DNA of 27,467 bases from Chloroflexota bacterium (lineage in GTDB: Bacteria > Chloroflexota > Dehalococcoidia > UBA1151 > TMED-70): NCBI GenBank assembly GCA_002719425.1, contig PBHA01000003.1, positions 26,343 through 53,809 of the forward strand, written 5' to 3'. The notes under the pieces were generated by a model, which was given only the letters and a program-made list of their open reading frames with translations, made no database searches and was not told the origin of the DNA. Positions 1-7,650 of the stretch are shown one piece after another. The position numbers were made by a program, and so were the translations under genes. Within the stretch, counting starts at the first letter, position 1. Each line of letters starts with the position of its first letter.

Positions 1-1
1 T

Positions 2-484
2 AAAGAAACAAAACTACTAACAGAAAATAACTTAATAAGATCAATTGCATCTAACATAATCAATAATGATAAATCAGAGTATAACGTAGGTATTGAGTGT
101 TTTTATTGCTGGCATGAGGCAATGAATGACTTAAGAATATGGGCATTGGTAAAAAATAAAAAAGAGTATATAAACTGTGCTGTTTTTAGTTCGTTGATCA
201 TAGAATGCCTGTATCCAGCTGTTTTAAAAATGATAAATAAAGTTAACGAATTTAATAACTTTGACTTTCTTTTTTCAAAAAATCATAATGAAATTTCTTA
301 TGAGAATTCAAAATATATTTTTTCCAATAATATGATCGATTCAAAAAGATTATTGATAGCAGAAAATATAGATTTATATGATGATAATTTAGATTCGATA
401 AATGCATTAGTGAAGATTAATATATTCAAGAATAAATATTCTACAGAATATTTTTATGTTTCGCCAAATTGTACGCACATTTAG
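2..484 (+). CDS. Hypothetical protein, 5' end cut by the window edge
   Basis: The frame is open from base 2 with no stop until TAG at 482-484, so about 160 C-terminal residues are visible and the true start lies off the left edge. An internal ATG at 122 would give 120 aa, but the frame is equally open upstream of it, so I see no reason to start there. The visible part is Lys/Asn/Ile-rich and largely hydrophilic. It has a pair of cysteines in an ECFYCWHE motif just before that ATG, one mildly hydrophobic stretch around the ECLYPAVLKM segment, and no recognisable catalytic motif. I do not recognise the family. It is followed 10 bp later by the small Cys/HTH gene on the same strand, so the two are probably co-transcribed. 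The two cysteines could bind a metal, but only two are seen and this is speculation. Confidence 0.6.
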   Translation, partial: KETKLLTENNLIRSIASNIINNDKSEYNVGIECFYCWHEAMNDLRIWALVKNKKEYINCAVFSSLIIECLYPAVLKMINKVNEFNNFDFLFSKNHNEISYENSKYIFSNNMIDSKRLLIAENIDLYDDNLDSINALVKINIFKNKYSTEYFYVSPNCTHI

Positions 485-494
485 AGGCTTAATT

Positions 495-833
495 ATGACA
501 ATGATAGAAGATAAAAACTCTTCAACCAAAGATTATTTTTATGATGATGGATGTGAGTATTCCAAGACATGCTTAGAATGCCCTTTAGTTCTTTGTAAGT
601 ATGATGACCCTATTTTAGATAATTCAAAATCTAAAAATAATAGAAATATGATCATATCTAATATGAAAAAAACAAATATGACAAATAAAGAAATAGCAAA
701 AACATTAAATATTTCTACTAGAACTGTTCATAGAGTGTTAAATCAGGATAATCATGAAGATCAAAAGTTTGTATTAGAGCTTAAGAATCAAAACATAATC
801 AAGAAGTCTAAGTTAATATCTATGAGGAACTAA
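495..833 (+). CDS. Small Cys-motif plus helix-turn-helix protein (putative DNA-binding regulator)
   Basis: A 112-residue protein. The start at ATG 495 is chosen because AGAGG at 483-487 sits 7 nt upstream. A longer in-frame start at 456 would overlap the previous gene and lacks such a site. The N-terminal third carries Cys20, Cys26, Cys29 and Cys34 in a C-x5-C-x2-C-P-L-x2-C arrangement, which may bind a metal such as zinc (inference). Residues about 62-84 form a convincing helix-turn-helix of the resolvase/LuxR type: MTNKEIAKTLNIS, turn, then TRTVHRVL as recognition helix. The C-terminus is basic. No catalytic domain accompanies the HTH, so this is likely a site-specific DNA-binding protein rather than a recombinase. 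Small Cys-HTH proteins of this look occur in mobile or phage-derived settings, but nothing else here proves that. The target and function are unknown. Confidence 0.7.
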   Translation: MTMIEDKNSSTKDYFYDDGCEYSKTCLECPLVLCKYDDPILDNSKSKNNRNMIISNMKKTNMTNKEIAKTLNISTRTVHRVLNQDNHEDQKFVLELKNQNIIKKSKLISMRN

Positions 834-901
834 AATTCATACAGAGAGAAAAGTACCCCTCAGGCTTTTCTTAAACTACCTCCCAATCGTAAAGTGGTGT
901 A

Positions 902-931
902 AAAATGGTGAAAACCATTTTTCACCATTTT
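902..931. terminator. Perfect 13-bp hairpin between convergent genes, likely bidirectional terminator
   Basis: AAAATGGTGAAAA at 902-914 is followed by the loop CCAT and the exact reverse complement TTTTCACCATTTT at 919-931. It lies between the end of the Cys/HTH gene and the stop of phoU (936-938), which converge. The stem ends in T runs on both strands, as expected for an intrinsic terminator read in either direction. The stem is AT-rich for a terminator. A weaker hairpin (GAAAAG 848-853 with CTTTTC 865-870, followed by CTT) lies just upstream and could serve the plus-strand gene. An alternative reading as a protein-binding site is given in the findings. Confidence 0.5.
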
Positions 932-935
932 ATGC

Positions 936-1583
936 TTAATTTCCGACAAGTTGCATAGATCTTTCTGCTATATTGACTCCTCTATCCGCTATTCTTTCAA
1001 GATTATGAGCAACCCACAATAAATAAGTTGCTCTTTCAATCTCATGAGGCTTATTTTTCATAAGTTGAATTAACCTTCCTCTAACATCAGTATTTAAGTC
1101 ATCAATAACATCATCTTGTTTTCTTATAGCTTTATATTTTGCTTTTACTTCTTTGGGATCTTTTATAAGAAAGGTATCAGTGCTCATTCGTAGTATTTCA
1201 ATAGTTTTTATACTCATTTTAGGAATAATAACTAGATCAGTTGGCAGTGGTCTTATTCCTATTTTTATTGTTAGTACAGCAATTCCTTCTGCGTAGTCAC
1301 CTATTCTTTCTAATTCTTCAATCACATACATGCAAGAAACTATTTCTCTTAAGTCAGATGCTAAAGGAGCTTGTCTCCTCAAAATACTCATACAAAGGTC
1401 TTCTATATCTCCACACATTTTATCTATGACATCATCACCCTTGATAACATCTTTTGCTAAATCCATATCTTGCTCAAGAAGGGAATTAATTGATTTTTCT
1501 ATAGCGGACTCAACTGTTGATGCCATTATCTTAATTTCTGTTTCTAATCTTTCTAGTTCCTGATCAAATTCTACTCTAGCCAT
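936..1583 (-). CDS. phoU: Phosphate-uptake regulator PhoU
   Basis: A 215-residue protein, the usual PhoU length, built of two three-helix PhoU repeats (about residues 10-100 and 115-205). PhoU links the PstSCAB phosphate importer to a PhoR-type histidine kinase and restrains phosphate uptake. The sequence shows the family pattern of acidic metal-binding positions: D-x3-D around VIKGDDVIDKM in the first repeat and KQDDVIDDLN in the second, then the ERIGDYAEGIA and ERIADRGVNIAE signatures that close each repeat. The ATG at 1581-1583 shares one base with the pstB stop, so the two are translationally coupled. No other pst genes are nearby. Identification is firm; the kinase partner is not in the window. 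Confidence 0.95.
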   Translation of the reverse strand: MARVEFDQELERLETEIKIMASTVESAIEKSINSLLEQDMDLAKDVIKGDDVIDKMCGDIEDLCMSILRRQAPLASDLREIVSCMYVIEELERIGDYAEGIAVLTIKIGIRPLPTDLVIIPKMSIKTIEILRMSTDTFLIKDPKEVKAKYKAIRKQDDVIDDLNTDVRGRLIQLMKNKPHEIERATYLLWVAHNLERIADRGVNIAERSMQLVGN

Positions 1584-2383
1584 TATCCTATCCTTCCAGT
1601 TACGTAATCTTCAGTTCTCTTATCTTTGGGATTTCCAAATACAGAATCATTTGTACCATATTCAATTAGTTCTCCTATACGCTCTTGTCCTGCCATCATA
1701 ACTGCTGCATAGTCACATATTCTTGTTGCCTGTTGCATATTATGGGTGACTATTACAATTGTTACATTTGATGATAAATCCTTAATAAGATCCTCTAATT
1801 TAGATGTAGAAACGGGATCAAGTGCAGATGCTGGTTCATCCATCAAAATTATATCTGGATTTACTGCAAGTGCTCTTGCTATACAAAGTCTTTGTTGTTG
1901 ACCTCCAGATAACTCTAATCCATTATCATTTAGCCTATCTTTAACCTCATCCCATAAAGCAGCTTTTTTTAATGATGTTTCTACAATACCTTCGATCTCA
2001 TTTGATTTAAATCCATTTATTTTAGGACCAAAGGCTACATTTTCATATATGCTTTTTGGAAAAGGATTGGGTTTTTGAAAAACCATTCCAATTTTAAATC
2101 TAATAAATGTTGGATCTGACTTATCTGAGTAAATAGAAGTTTGATTGTATGTGACATCACCTTCTACTTTTGCACTAGGAATTAAGTCGTTCATTCTATT
2201 AAAACATCTAATTAATGTACTTTTACCACAACCAGAAGGACCTATAAGAGCAACAATTTTATTTCTAGGGATGTTAAAAGAAACATTGCTTACAGCTTTA
2301 GTTTTTCCATAATAAACTGAGAGATCTTTAGTAGTTAATATTGATATACTACCGTCTATAGAATCTATAAATTCTTTGTTCAT
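1583..2383 (-). CDS. pstB: Phosphate ABC transporter ATP-binding protein PstB
   Basis: A 266-residue cytoplasmic ATPase that powers high-affinity phosphate import by the PstCA channel with the binding protein PstS. It has Walker [10 protein letters not shown] (48-56), a Q-loop in [20 protein letters not shown] (starting about residue 100), which is a PstB hallmark, the ABC signature LSGGQQQR (158-165), Walker B IILMDEP (178-184) followed by ASALDP, and the H-loop THNM. The ATG at 2381-2383 begins the minus-strand transcript. Upstream lies a divergent spacer and then rlmN, so pstS, pstC and pstA must be encoded elsewhere. This differs from the common pstSCAB-phoU order. The spacer carries an inverted repeat that could be a phosphate-responsive operator. 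Confidence 0.96.
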   Translation of the reverse strand: MNKEFIDSIDGSISILTTKDLSVYYGKTKAVSNVSFNIPRNKIVALIGPSGCGKSTLIRCFNRMNDLIPSAKVEGDVTYNQTSIYSDKSDPTFIRFKIGMVFQKPNPFPKSIYENVAFGPKINGFKSNEIEGIVETSLKKAALWDEVKDRLNDNGLELSGGQQQRLCIARALAVNPDIILMDEPASALDPVSTSKLEDLIKDLSSNVTIVIVTHNMQQATRICDYAAVMMAGQERIGELIEYGTNDSVFGNPKDKRTEDYVTGRIG

Positions 2384-2417
2384 TTTGGAATAATCTGTAT
2401 TTGTTTATTCTTATATA

Positions 2418-2449
2418 TCTTAACACATCATAATTTATAATTGTTAAGA
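2418..2449. promoter_or_regulatory. Inverted repeat in the pstB/rlmN divergent spacer, candidate operator
   Basis: TCTTAACA at 2418-2425 and its exact reverse complement TGTTAAGA at 2442-2449 are separated by 16 AT-rich bases. They are centred in the 86 bp between the divergent starts of pstB (2383) and rlmN (2470). The half-site contains TTAACA, the core of the PhoP box known from Bacillus subtilis, although there the units are direct repeats. A related ATCTTAAACA lies at 2461-2470. No convincing -35/-10 pair could be picked out. Phosphate control of pstB-phoU is inference. Confidence 0.35.
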
Positions 2450-2469
2450 CACTATTAATAATCTTAAAC

Positions 2470-3558
2470 ATGGAAGATATTTATAATCTAAATAAGTTTG
2501 ATATAGATCAGTTAATTGAAAAGCAACAATTTCCTGGCTACCGTGCCGAACAGATTTGGAGATATTTGTATAAAAACGAGGTTGAAACCTTTAATGATAT
2601 GAAAAATATTTCATCAAAGCTTATAGATTTCTTAAAGCAGAATTATTTTATAGGAAGCGTAAATGAGATAAGAAGTATTATTTCTAAAGATAAATCTACT
2701 TATAAAAGTCTTTTTTCTCTAAATGACGGTCTGAATGTAGAATCTGTGCTAATGAATTATCCTTCAGACAACCATAGAAAACCTAGAAAAACAATTTGTA
2801 TCTCTAGCCAAGTTGGATGTGCTTTAGGATGTACCTTCTGTGCGACAGGTCAACAAGGGTTTACAAGAAATCTAACTTCTGGAGAAATTGTTTCGCAAGT
2901 TTTATATTATAAAAAACTGGATAAAAATGGTTTCTTTGATGAAATTTTAGATAAGCCTGAAACTTCATATAAGGGTATAAAGAATATAGTTTTTATGGGT
3001 ATGGGTGAGCCATTAGCTAATTATGAAAATACAATAAAAGCTATAAAGATTTTGAATGATGATAAGGGGCCAAATTTTGGAGCTAGAAATATTACTGTTT
3101 CTACAGTTGGATTAGTTCCTCAAATATTACGTTTAGCAGAAGAAAAAATTCAAATAAATCTAGCTGTTTCAATTCATGCCCCAGATAATAAAACAAGATC
3201 TGAAACTGTTCCGATAAATAGAAGATATCCAATTGAAATCTTAATAGATGCTTGTAAGGAATATATAAGTAAAACAAACAGAAAGATTTTTTTTGAATAT
3301 GTTTTATTAAATGGTCAAAATGACTCAATAGAACATGCTATTAAGCTTGGAAGCCTATTAAGTAATTTATTATGCCACGTAAATCTGATTCCTGTAAATC
3401 CAACCTTAAGAGCAGATTTCTTAAGATCAAATATTTCTGATATTAAGATTTTTCAAAAAGAATTAATGTCTTATGGTGTCCCTTCAACTATCAGAATGGA
3501 GAAAGGAATAGAAGTAAGTGCAGGTTGCGGGCAATTAGCAAACTCTAACTCTTATTAG
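2470..3558 (+). CDS. rlmN: Dual-specificity 23S rRNA/tRNA adenine-C2 methyltransferase RlmN
   Basis: A 362-residue radical-SAM enzyme that methylates C2 of A2503 in 23S rRNA and A37 in some tRNAs. The N-terminal accessory region (about 1-75) has the FPGYRAEQIWRYLY motif of the family. The [4Fe-4S] motif C-x3-C-x2-C is at Cys117, Cys121 and Cys124 (CALGCTFC). GMGEPLANYEN marks the SAM-binding region. The C-terminal catalytic cysteine that accepts and resolves the methyl-transfer intermediate is Cys353 in VSAGCGQLA. Length and motif spacing are normal. The start ATG at 2470 follows the divergent spacer shared with pstB. The stop shares four bases with the convergent FAD/Fe-S oxidoreductase gene. 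RlmN is favoured over Cfr by the overall match and by the housekeeping context. Confidence 0.95.
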   Translation: MEDIYNLNKFDIDQLIEKQQFPGYRAEQIWRYLYKNEVETFNDMKNISSKLIDFLKQNYFIGSVNEIRSIISKDKSTYKSLFSLNDGLNVESVLMNYPSDNHRKPRKTICISSQVGCALGCTFCATGQQGFTRNLTSGEIVSQVLYYKKLDKNGFFDEILDKPETSYKGIKNIVFMGMGEPLANYENTIKAIKILNDDKGPNFGARNITVSTVGLVPQILRLAEEKIQINLAVSIHAPDNKTRSETVPINRRYPIEILIDACKEYISKTNRKIFFEYVLLNGQNDSIEHAIKLGSLLSNLLCHVNLIPVNPTLRADFLRSNISDIKIFQKELMSYGVPSTIRMEKGIEVSAGCGQLANSNSY

Positions 3559-6467
3559 AAATCAATTGCTTCTGCTAAAACTTCAACAAGATATTTTGGT
3601 TTTTTGGTTGATAAATCTTGAATTTGATCATGACAAGAAATTCCTGTAACAATTATTTCTTGTTTTTTAGAAGAATTATTTATGGTTGGTAAAAGCCTAT
3701 CTTCTGCCATTTTTTTTGAAATATCATAATGCTCTTTTTCCATTCCGAAAGAACCTGCCATACCACAACATCCAGCATCAATTAAATTTGCATTAAATTT
3801 ACTTGGTAGATTTAATGATCCTAGTGAGTTTGAGGTACCATCAAGAGCTCTTTCGTGGCAATGGACAAATAGTAGAAGATCTTTAGTTGTGCTATTCCAG
3901 TTAATTTGTTGTTTACCATCATCTTGTATTTGCATAAGTAAATCTTGAACAGTAAATGTATTTTCTGATATTTCTTTAGCTTTAGCTTTATCAGTAGCAA
4001 GATCTGGAAATTCATCCTGCATTGCGGACATACAACTAGCTTCTACTCCTACAATCTGAATACCTTGTTTAACATATTTGTAAAGTAAGCCTGTATTAAA
4101 ATCTACATTCTTTTTTGCCTCATCAAGAAGCCCTTTAGAAATCATTGTACGGCCACAACATTTTCGATTTGCTATTTCAACTTCATAACCAGCAGCTTCA
4201 AGAATTTTCACTGCAGATTTACCTACTTCAGGATGAATAAAATTTATATGTGTGTCATGAAAAAATAAAATTTTACCTCTAGATTTAGAAGTATTAGATT
4301 TTCTTTTTTTAAACCAAGATTCAAATGTATAGTTGCTTATTTTTGGTAGTTCTCTATTTTTATGAATTCCTATTAATTTTTCATTTATAATTTTTGTGAT
4401 AGGAAGCTTGTTGAAGAAATTAAAAATGTGAGCCTGGGGGCCAGCTATTAATTTATATAAATTTGGGACACTTCCAACAAGTTTTGATCGAAGTGGTGTT
4501 TTATGCTTTTTATAATAGTTATGTAGAAATTCATACTTGATTTTTGCCATATCTACATTTGCTGGACATTCAGATTTACAAGATTTACATTCAATACATA
4601 AATCTAAAACTTTTAACATTTTTTTACTTGTTAGTAGGTCTTCTTTCAAAGCTCCAGATAGTACACCTCTCAGAGCATTAGCTCTTCCTCGTGTAGAATG
4701 AACTTCTTCTCTGGTAGCCATATATGAAGGACACATCGCTCCTGCATTGAGTTTCCTGCATGCTCCAACTCCTATACATTTTTCTACAGCTCCTTCAAAA
4801 CCACCTTCTTTAGTGAAGTCTAGAACAGTATCCATAGATTTTAACTTATAATCTGTACCAAACCTTAAGTTATCTCCCATTTTAGGAGTATCAAATATTT
4901 TTCCAGGATTCATAATTGATTCTGGGTCAAAAGCTTGTTTCAAGTCTCTAAAAGAATCAATAATTTTAGGTCCATACATCTTTTCAGACCAAACTCCCCT
5001 TACTATTCCATCTCCATGTTCACCACTTAAAGATCCATCAAATTCTTTAACAAGATCAGATATTTCATCAGAAATCTTAATCATTCTGTCTATACCTTCT
5101 TGGTTTTTTAAGTTGATAGTTGGTCTTATATGTAAACATCCTTCTGATGCATGACCATAATATCCTGCTTCTGTTCCATTATTTCTCACTATTTCATCAA
5201 ATCTTTTTACATATTCCGGTAATTTTTCTGGAGAAACAGCTGTATCTTCAACAAAAGGAATAGGTTTTTCATCACCTGGAATATTCATCATTAATCCTAA
5301 GCCAGCCTGTCTCATTGCCCATACCTGTGCTATTTGGGAAGGTTCATACAGTTTTGTTATTGCATAGGAAAGTTTTAATCTATTCATTTTTTGAGAAAGA
5401 TTATCTATTTTACTTCTTACTTCACTTTGAGTATTTCCATTCATTTCTACTACAAGAATATCCGTTGGATCTCCTTGTAAAAAGTCAAGATTTCTAGAAA
5501 ACCCTAAAGATTGTTTTGCTTGAGTAATAATCATCTCTCCAATATGTTCAACAGCCGCGGGCCCTTCATCTAAGGTAGCTACCGTTGCTTCCATTGATTC
5601 TATTAAATCTTTGAAATGAAGAATAGCTAATCCAACAAATTTTGGTATTGGTTCAAGATTTAACTTTGCCTTTGTTACTGCAGCTAAAGTTCCTTCAGAA
5701 CCTACCATTATATTCACTAGGTTTATCTTATTTGAATTTGGATGAACTAGATCTAGATTGTATCCACCAACTCTTCTATTAACTTTAGAATATTTGTTTG
5801 ATATTTCATTATAGTATTTTGATGATAAGCTCATTACATCTCTATATATTTTCCCTTCAAGATTAGAAAGAGAAATTTTATCTTCTAAGATTTTTCCTGA
5901 TATTTCTTCAAAATAAGCTTTAGAACTATCTGATAGTATTACTTCCATTTCTTTAACTTGATCTACAGTTTTTCCATAAATTACAGAATGAGCTCCACAA
6001 GAATTATTTCCCATTGCTCCACCTACATTTGCTCGAGATTTGGTTGAAGGATCTGGGGTAAAGTGAAGATTTGTATTCTTGAGTCTTTGATTTAAGTTAT
6101 CGATTGTTATTCCAGGCTCTGTAATTACGTAATTCTCTTCAGGGTTTATTTCTAAAACATTATTCATATACTTAGAAAAGTCCATAACAACAGCAGAGTT
6201 TACAGTTTGTCCTGATAAACTTGTACCTCCACCTCTAGGAAGGACAGCTGTATTATTTTTATTACAAATATCAATTATTGCTGAAACATCATCTGGATTT
6301 TTAGGTAAAGTGACACCTATAGGAGTCATACTGTAGATTGAGCCATCTGTTGAGTACATCTGTTTGTATACTTCATCGAAATTAACTTCACCTTGTATAC
6401 TTTTTTTTAGCTCGTTCTCTAGGTAAGAATATACATCATCAGATTTCTTTTTCTTTGCTAGAGTCAT
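3555..6467 (-). CDS. FAD-linked oxidase with C-terminal Fe-S and CCG domains (2-hydroxyacid/D-lactate dehydrogenase type)
   Basis: A 970-residue three-part oxidoreductase. Residues about 45-270 are an FAD-binding PCMH domain, with PRGGGTSLSGQ (77-87) and NNSCGAHSVIYGKT (154-167) contacting the flavin. Residues about 275-525 are the FAD-oxidase C domain, closing with SGEHGDG (481-487) and MNPGKIF. Then come two Cys groups typical of [4Fe-4S] clusters: Cys564, Cys570 and Cys579, then C-x2-C-x2-C-x3-C at 624-634. The C-terminal third carries two CCG-type repeats (RKCCGRTM and DAGCCGMAGSFG), as in GlpC/heterodisulfide reductase subunits. The family oxidises 2-hydroxyacids such as D-lactate, glycolate or D-2-hydroxyglutarate and passes electrons towards quinones; the substrate cannot be read from sequence. 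It lies 4 bp after greA, so co-transcription is likely. There is no signal peptide or obvious membrane span. Confidence 0.88.
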   Translation of the reverse strand: MTLAKKKKSDDVYSYLENELKKSIQGEVNFDEVYKQMYSTDGSIYSMTPIGVTLPKNPDDVSAIIDICNKNNTAVLPRGGGTSLSGQTVNSAVVMDFSKYMNNVLEINPEENYVITEPGITIDNLNQRLKNTNLHFTPDPSTKSRANVGGAMGNNSCGAHSVIYGKTVDQVKEMEVILSDSSKAYFEEISGKILEDKISLSNLEGKIYRDVMSLSSKYYNEISNKYSKVNRRVGGYNLDLVHPNSNKINLVNIMVGSEGTLAAVTKAKLNLEPIPKFVGLAILHFKDLIESMEATVATLDEGPAAVEHIGEMIITQAKQSLGFSRNLDFLQGDPTDILVVEMNGNTQSEVRSKIDNLSQKMNRLKLSYAITKLYEPSQIAQVWAMRQAGLGLMMNIPGDEKPIPFVEDTAVSPEKLPEYVKRFDEIVRNNGTEAGYYGHASEGCLHIRPTINLKNQEGIDRMIKISDEISDLVKEFDGSLSGEHGDGIVRGVWSEKMYGPKIIDSFRDLKQAFDPESIMNPGKIFDTPKMGDNLRFGTDYKLKSMDTVLDFTKEGGFEGAVEKCIGVGACRKLNAGAMCPSYMATREEVHSTRGRANALRGVLSGALKEDLLTSKKMLKVLDLCIECKSCKSECPANVDMAKIKYEFLHNYYKKHKTPLRSKLVGSVPNLYKLIAGPQAHIFNFFNKLPITKIINEKLIGIHKNRELPKISNYTFESWFKKRKSNTSKSRGKILFFHDTHINFIHPEVGKSAVKILEAAGYEVEIANRKCCGRTMISKGLLDEAKKNVDFNTGLLYKYVKQGIQIVGVEASCMSAMQDEFPDLATDKAKAKEISENTFTVQDLLMQIQDDGKQQINWNSTTKDLLLFVHCHERALDGTSNSLGSLNLPSKFNANLIDAGCCGMAGSFGMEKEHYDISKKMAEDRLLPTINNSSKKQEIIVTGISCHDQIQDLSTKKPKYLVEVLAEAIDF

Positions 6468-6471
6468 AGAA

Positions 6472-7326
6472 TTATTTTATTGCATCAATCGTGTAAACTT
6501 GCTCTCCTGCTGGAGTACTAACTGTTACTTCATCTCCCAATCTTCTACCAAGTATTGCTGCACCAACAGGTGATACACTGGAAATTTTACCAACTAAAGG
6601 ATTGGCTTCGTTTGCTTCTACCAATTGATATTCATGATTATTTTTGCTCTGGTGGTTAATTACACTAACTTTTGAACCGATAACAATTTGATCACCTTGT
6701 GAACTACTATCAATAATATTAGCCACTTTCAATATAGCTTCAATCTCATAAATTTTGGAATTTACCATTTCTATTTTTTCTCTTGCGGCATCTAAAGGAG
6801 CATTTTCTCTGATGTCACCATCTGCTGCTGCTTTTCTAACTTCTTCAGCTAATTTTGGCATCTCTGTTTTATAATCCTTTAATTGTTTTTTGTAATCCTT
6901 ATAACCTGCTTCTGTAAGATTTATTTCTTCACCTTTTGTAGCCTCAAGTTTTTTAGTGATTTTTCCTACGTTTGATTTTTTCATTCTCAAATGAGAAGCA
7001 AGATTCCCACTAGATAAATCATTGTTTTTTAGGAATGTGAGGAATTTTTTTAGGTATGCAACTTTTTGAGGAGCAGTGTCAGTACTTGTTCTTTTTGCAA
7101 ATTCGTCAGAATAAGCCCCAATTTCTGATGGAGTTATAGTAGTAATTTCCCTTTCAGGGCCTATCCATCTAACCATTCTTCCAATTTCTTGTTGAGCAAC
7201 ATTATTTAGTTTTCTTGGAGAGTTTTGAACATAATATTGGAAGGCTGCAGTTAAGTCTGTTAGTAATAGATGTTCTTCAATTGAATTTTCTTCAGAATTT
7301 TTAGTTTTAGTCAATTTAGCCCCCAC
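6472..7326 (-). CDS. greA: GreA transcript-cleavage factor with an extra N-terminal SAM-like domain
   Basis: A 284-residue protein. Residues about 134-284 are a complete GreA (usual length about 158): a coiled coil with the acidic tip GDIRENAPLDAA (170-181; Asp171 and Glu174 at the catalytic tip positions), then the FKBP-like C-terminal domain ending near VSPVGAAILGRRLGDEVTV. GreA reaches into the RNA polymerase channel and stimulates cleavage of backtracked RNA. The first about 130 residues are additional. Residues 20-100 resemble the SAM-like core-binding domain of tyrosine recombinases (a helical DNA-binding fold: LTDLTAAFQYYV, then ITTITPSEIGAY, then YLKKFLTFLK), but there is no recombinase catalytic domain. 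The start is GTG at 7324-7326, with AAGGA about 14 nt upstream, which is rather distant. It is the first gene of a pair with the FAD/Fe-S oxidoreductase. Confidence 0.92.
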   Translation of the reverse strand: MGAKLTKTKNSEENSIEEHLLLTDLTAAFQYYVQNSPRKLNNVAQQEIGRMVRWIGPEREITTITPSEIGAYSDEFAKRTSTDTAPQKVAYLKKFLTFLKNNDLSSGNLASHLRMKKSNVGKITKKLEATKGEEINLTEAGYKDYKKQLKDYKTEMPKLAEEVRKAAADGDIRENAPLDAAREKIEMVNSKIYEIEAILKVANIIDSSSQGDQIVIGSKVSVINHQSKNNHEYQLVEANEANPLVGKISSVSPVGAAILGRRLGDEVTVSTPAGEQVYTIDAIK

Positions 7327-7504
7327 AGTTAAATTTCGTATCCTTATATTTTAAATCAAATTTTTTATTAATGTATTCAAATAAGACTTGTTTTTGTAAA
7401 GAAATAATTCATTTTAGATTTTTTTTTGGTAATATTAAATAATTCATAAAAGTAAAAAAACAACAGATAAAAAAAAGAAGTTATCCAGAGAAAATTTATA
7501 AGAA
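7327..7504. promoter_or_regulatory. AT-rich divergent intergenic region between greA and rpmH
   Basis: These 178 bp separate the minus-strand greA pair from the plus-strand rpmH cluster, so both promoters should lie here. It is very AT-rich with several A and T tracts. I could not choose a convincing -35/-10 pair for either side. TTATCCAGA at 7481-7489 matches the DnaA box TTATCCACA at 8 of 9 positions. A single imperfect box without dnaA or dnaN nearby is not enough to call an origin. No tRNA, hairpin or further gene was seen. Confidence 0.4.
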
Positions 7505-7642
7505 ATGCCAAAAAGAACTTATCAACCTAAGAATAGAAGAAGATCAAGAGTCCATGGATTTAGGAGTCGAATGAGAACTCCTAGTGGAAGACGAGTTTTG
7601 GCTAGAAGAAGAAGTAAAGGCCGAGAAAAACTAACTGTATAA
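7505..7642 (+). CDS. rpmH: Large-subunit ribosomal protein bL34
   Basis: A 45-residue, strongly basic protein that starts [19 protein letters not shown] and continues with [17 protein letters not shown], the signature of bL34, with the family's usual length. It is a structural protein of the 50S subunit bound to 23S rRNA. The ATG at 7505 is fixed by the conserved MPKRTYQP start. No good Shine-Dalgarno is visible (AGAG about 14 nt upstream), as for many genes in this window. It heads the classic rpmH-rnpA-yidD-yidC-jag order. rnpA starts only 8 bp after its stop. Confidence 0.97.
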   Translation: MPKRTYQPKNRRRSRVHGFRSRMRTPSGRRVLARRRSKGREKLTV

Positions 7643-7650
7643 ACCAAATT

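Noticed and set aside
456..494. Longer start for the Cys/HTH protein at ATG 456
   Set aside because: It would sit inside the preceding gene; AGAGG at 483-487 points to ATG 495.
1241..1563. Plus-strand open frames within phoU
   Set aside because: They are antisense shadows of phoU with hydrophobic or Ser-rich low-complexity translations and no ribosome-binding sites. The same applies to the other short frames inside rlmN, the oxidoreductase, purH, tilS, the CNNM gene, recA, the protease and gltD.
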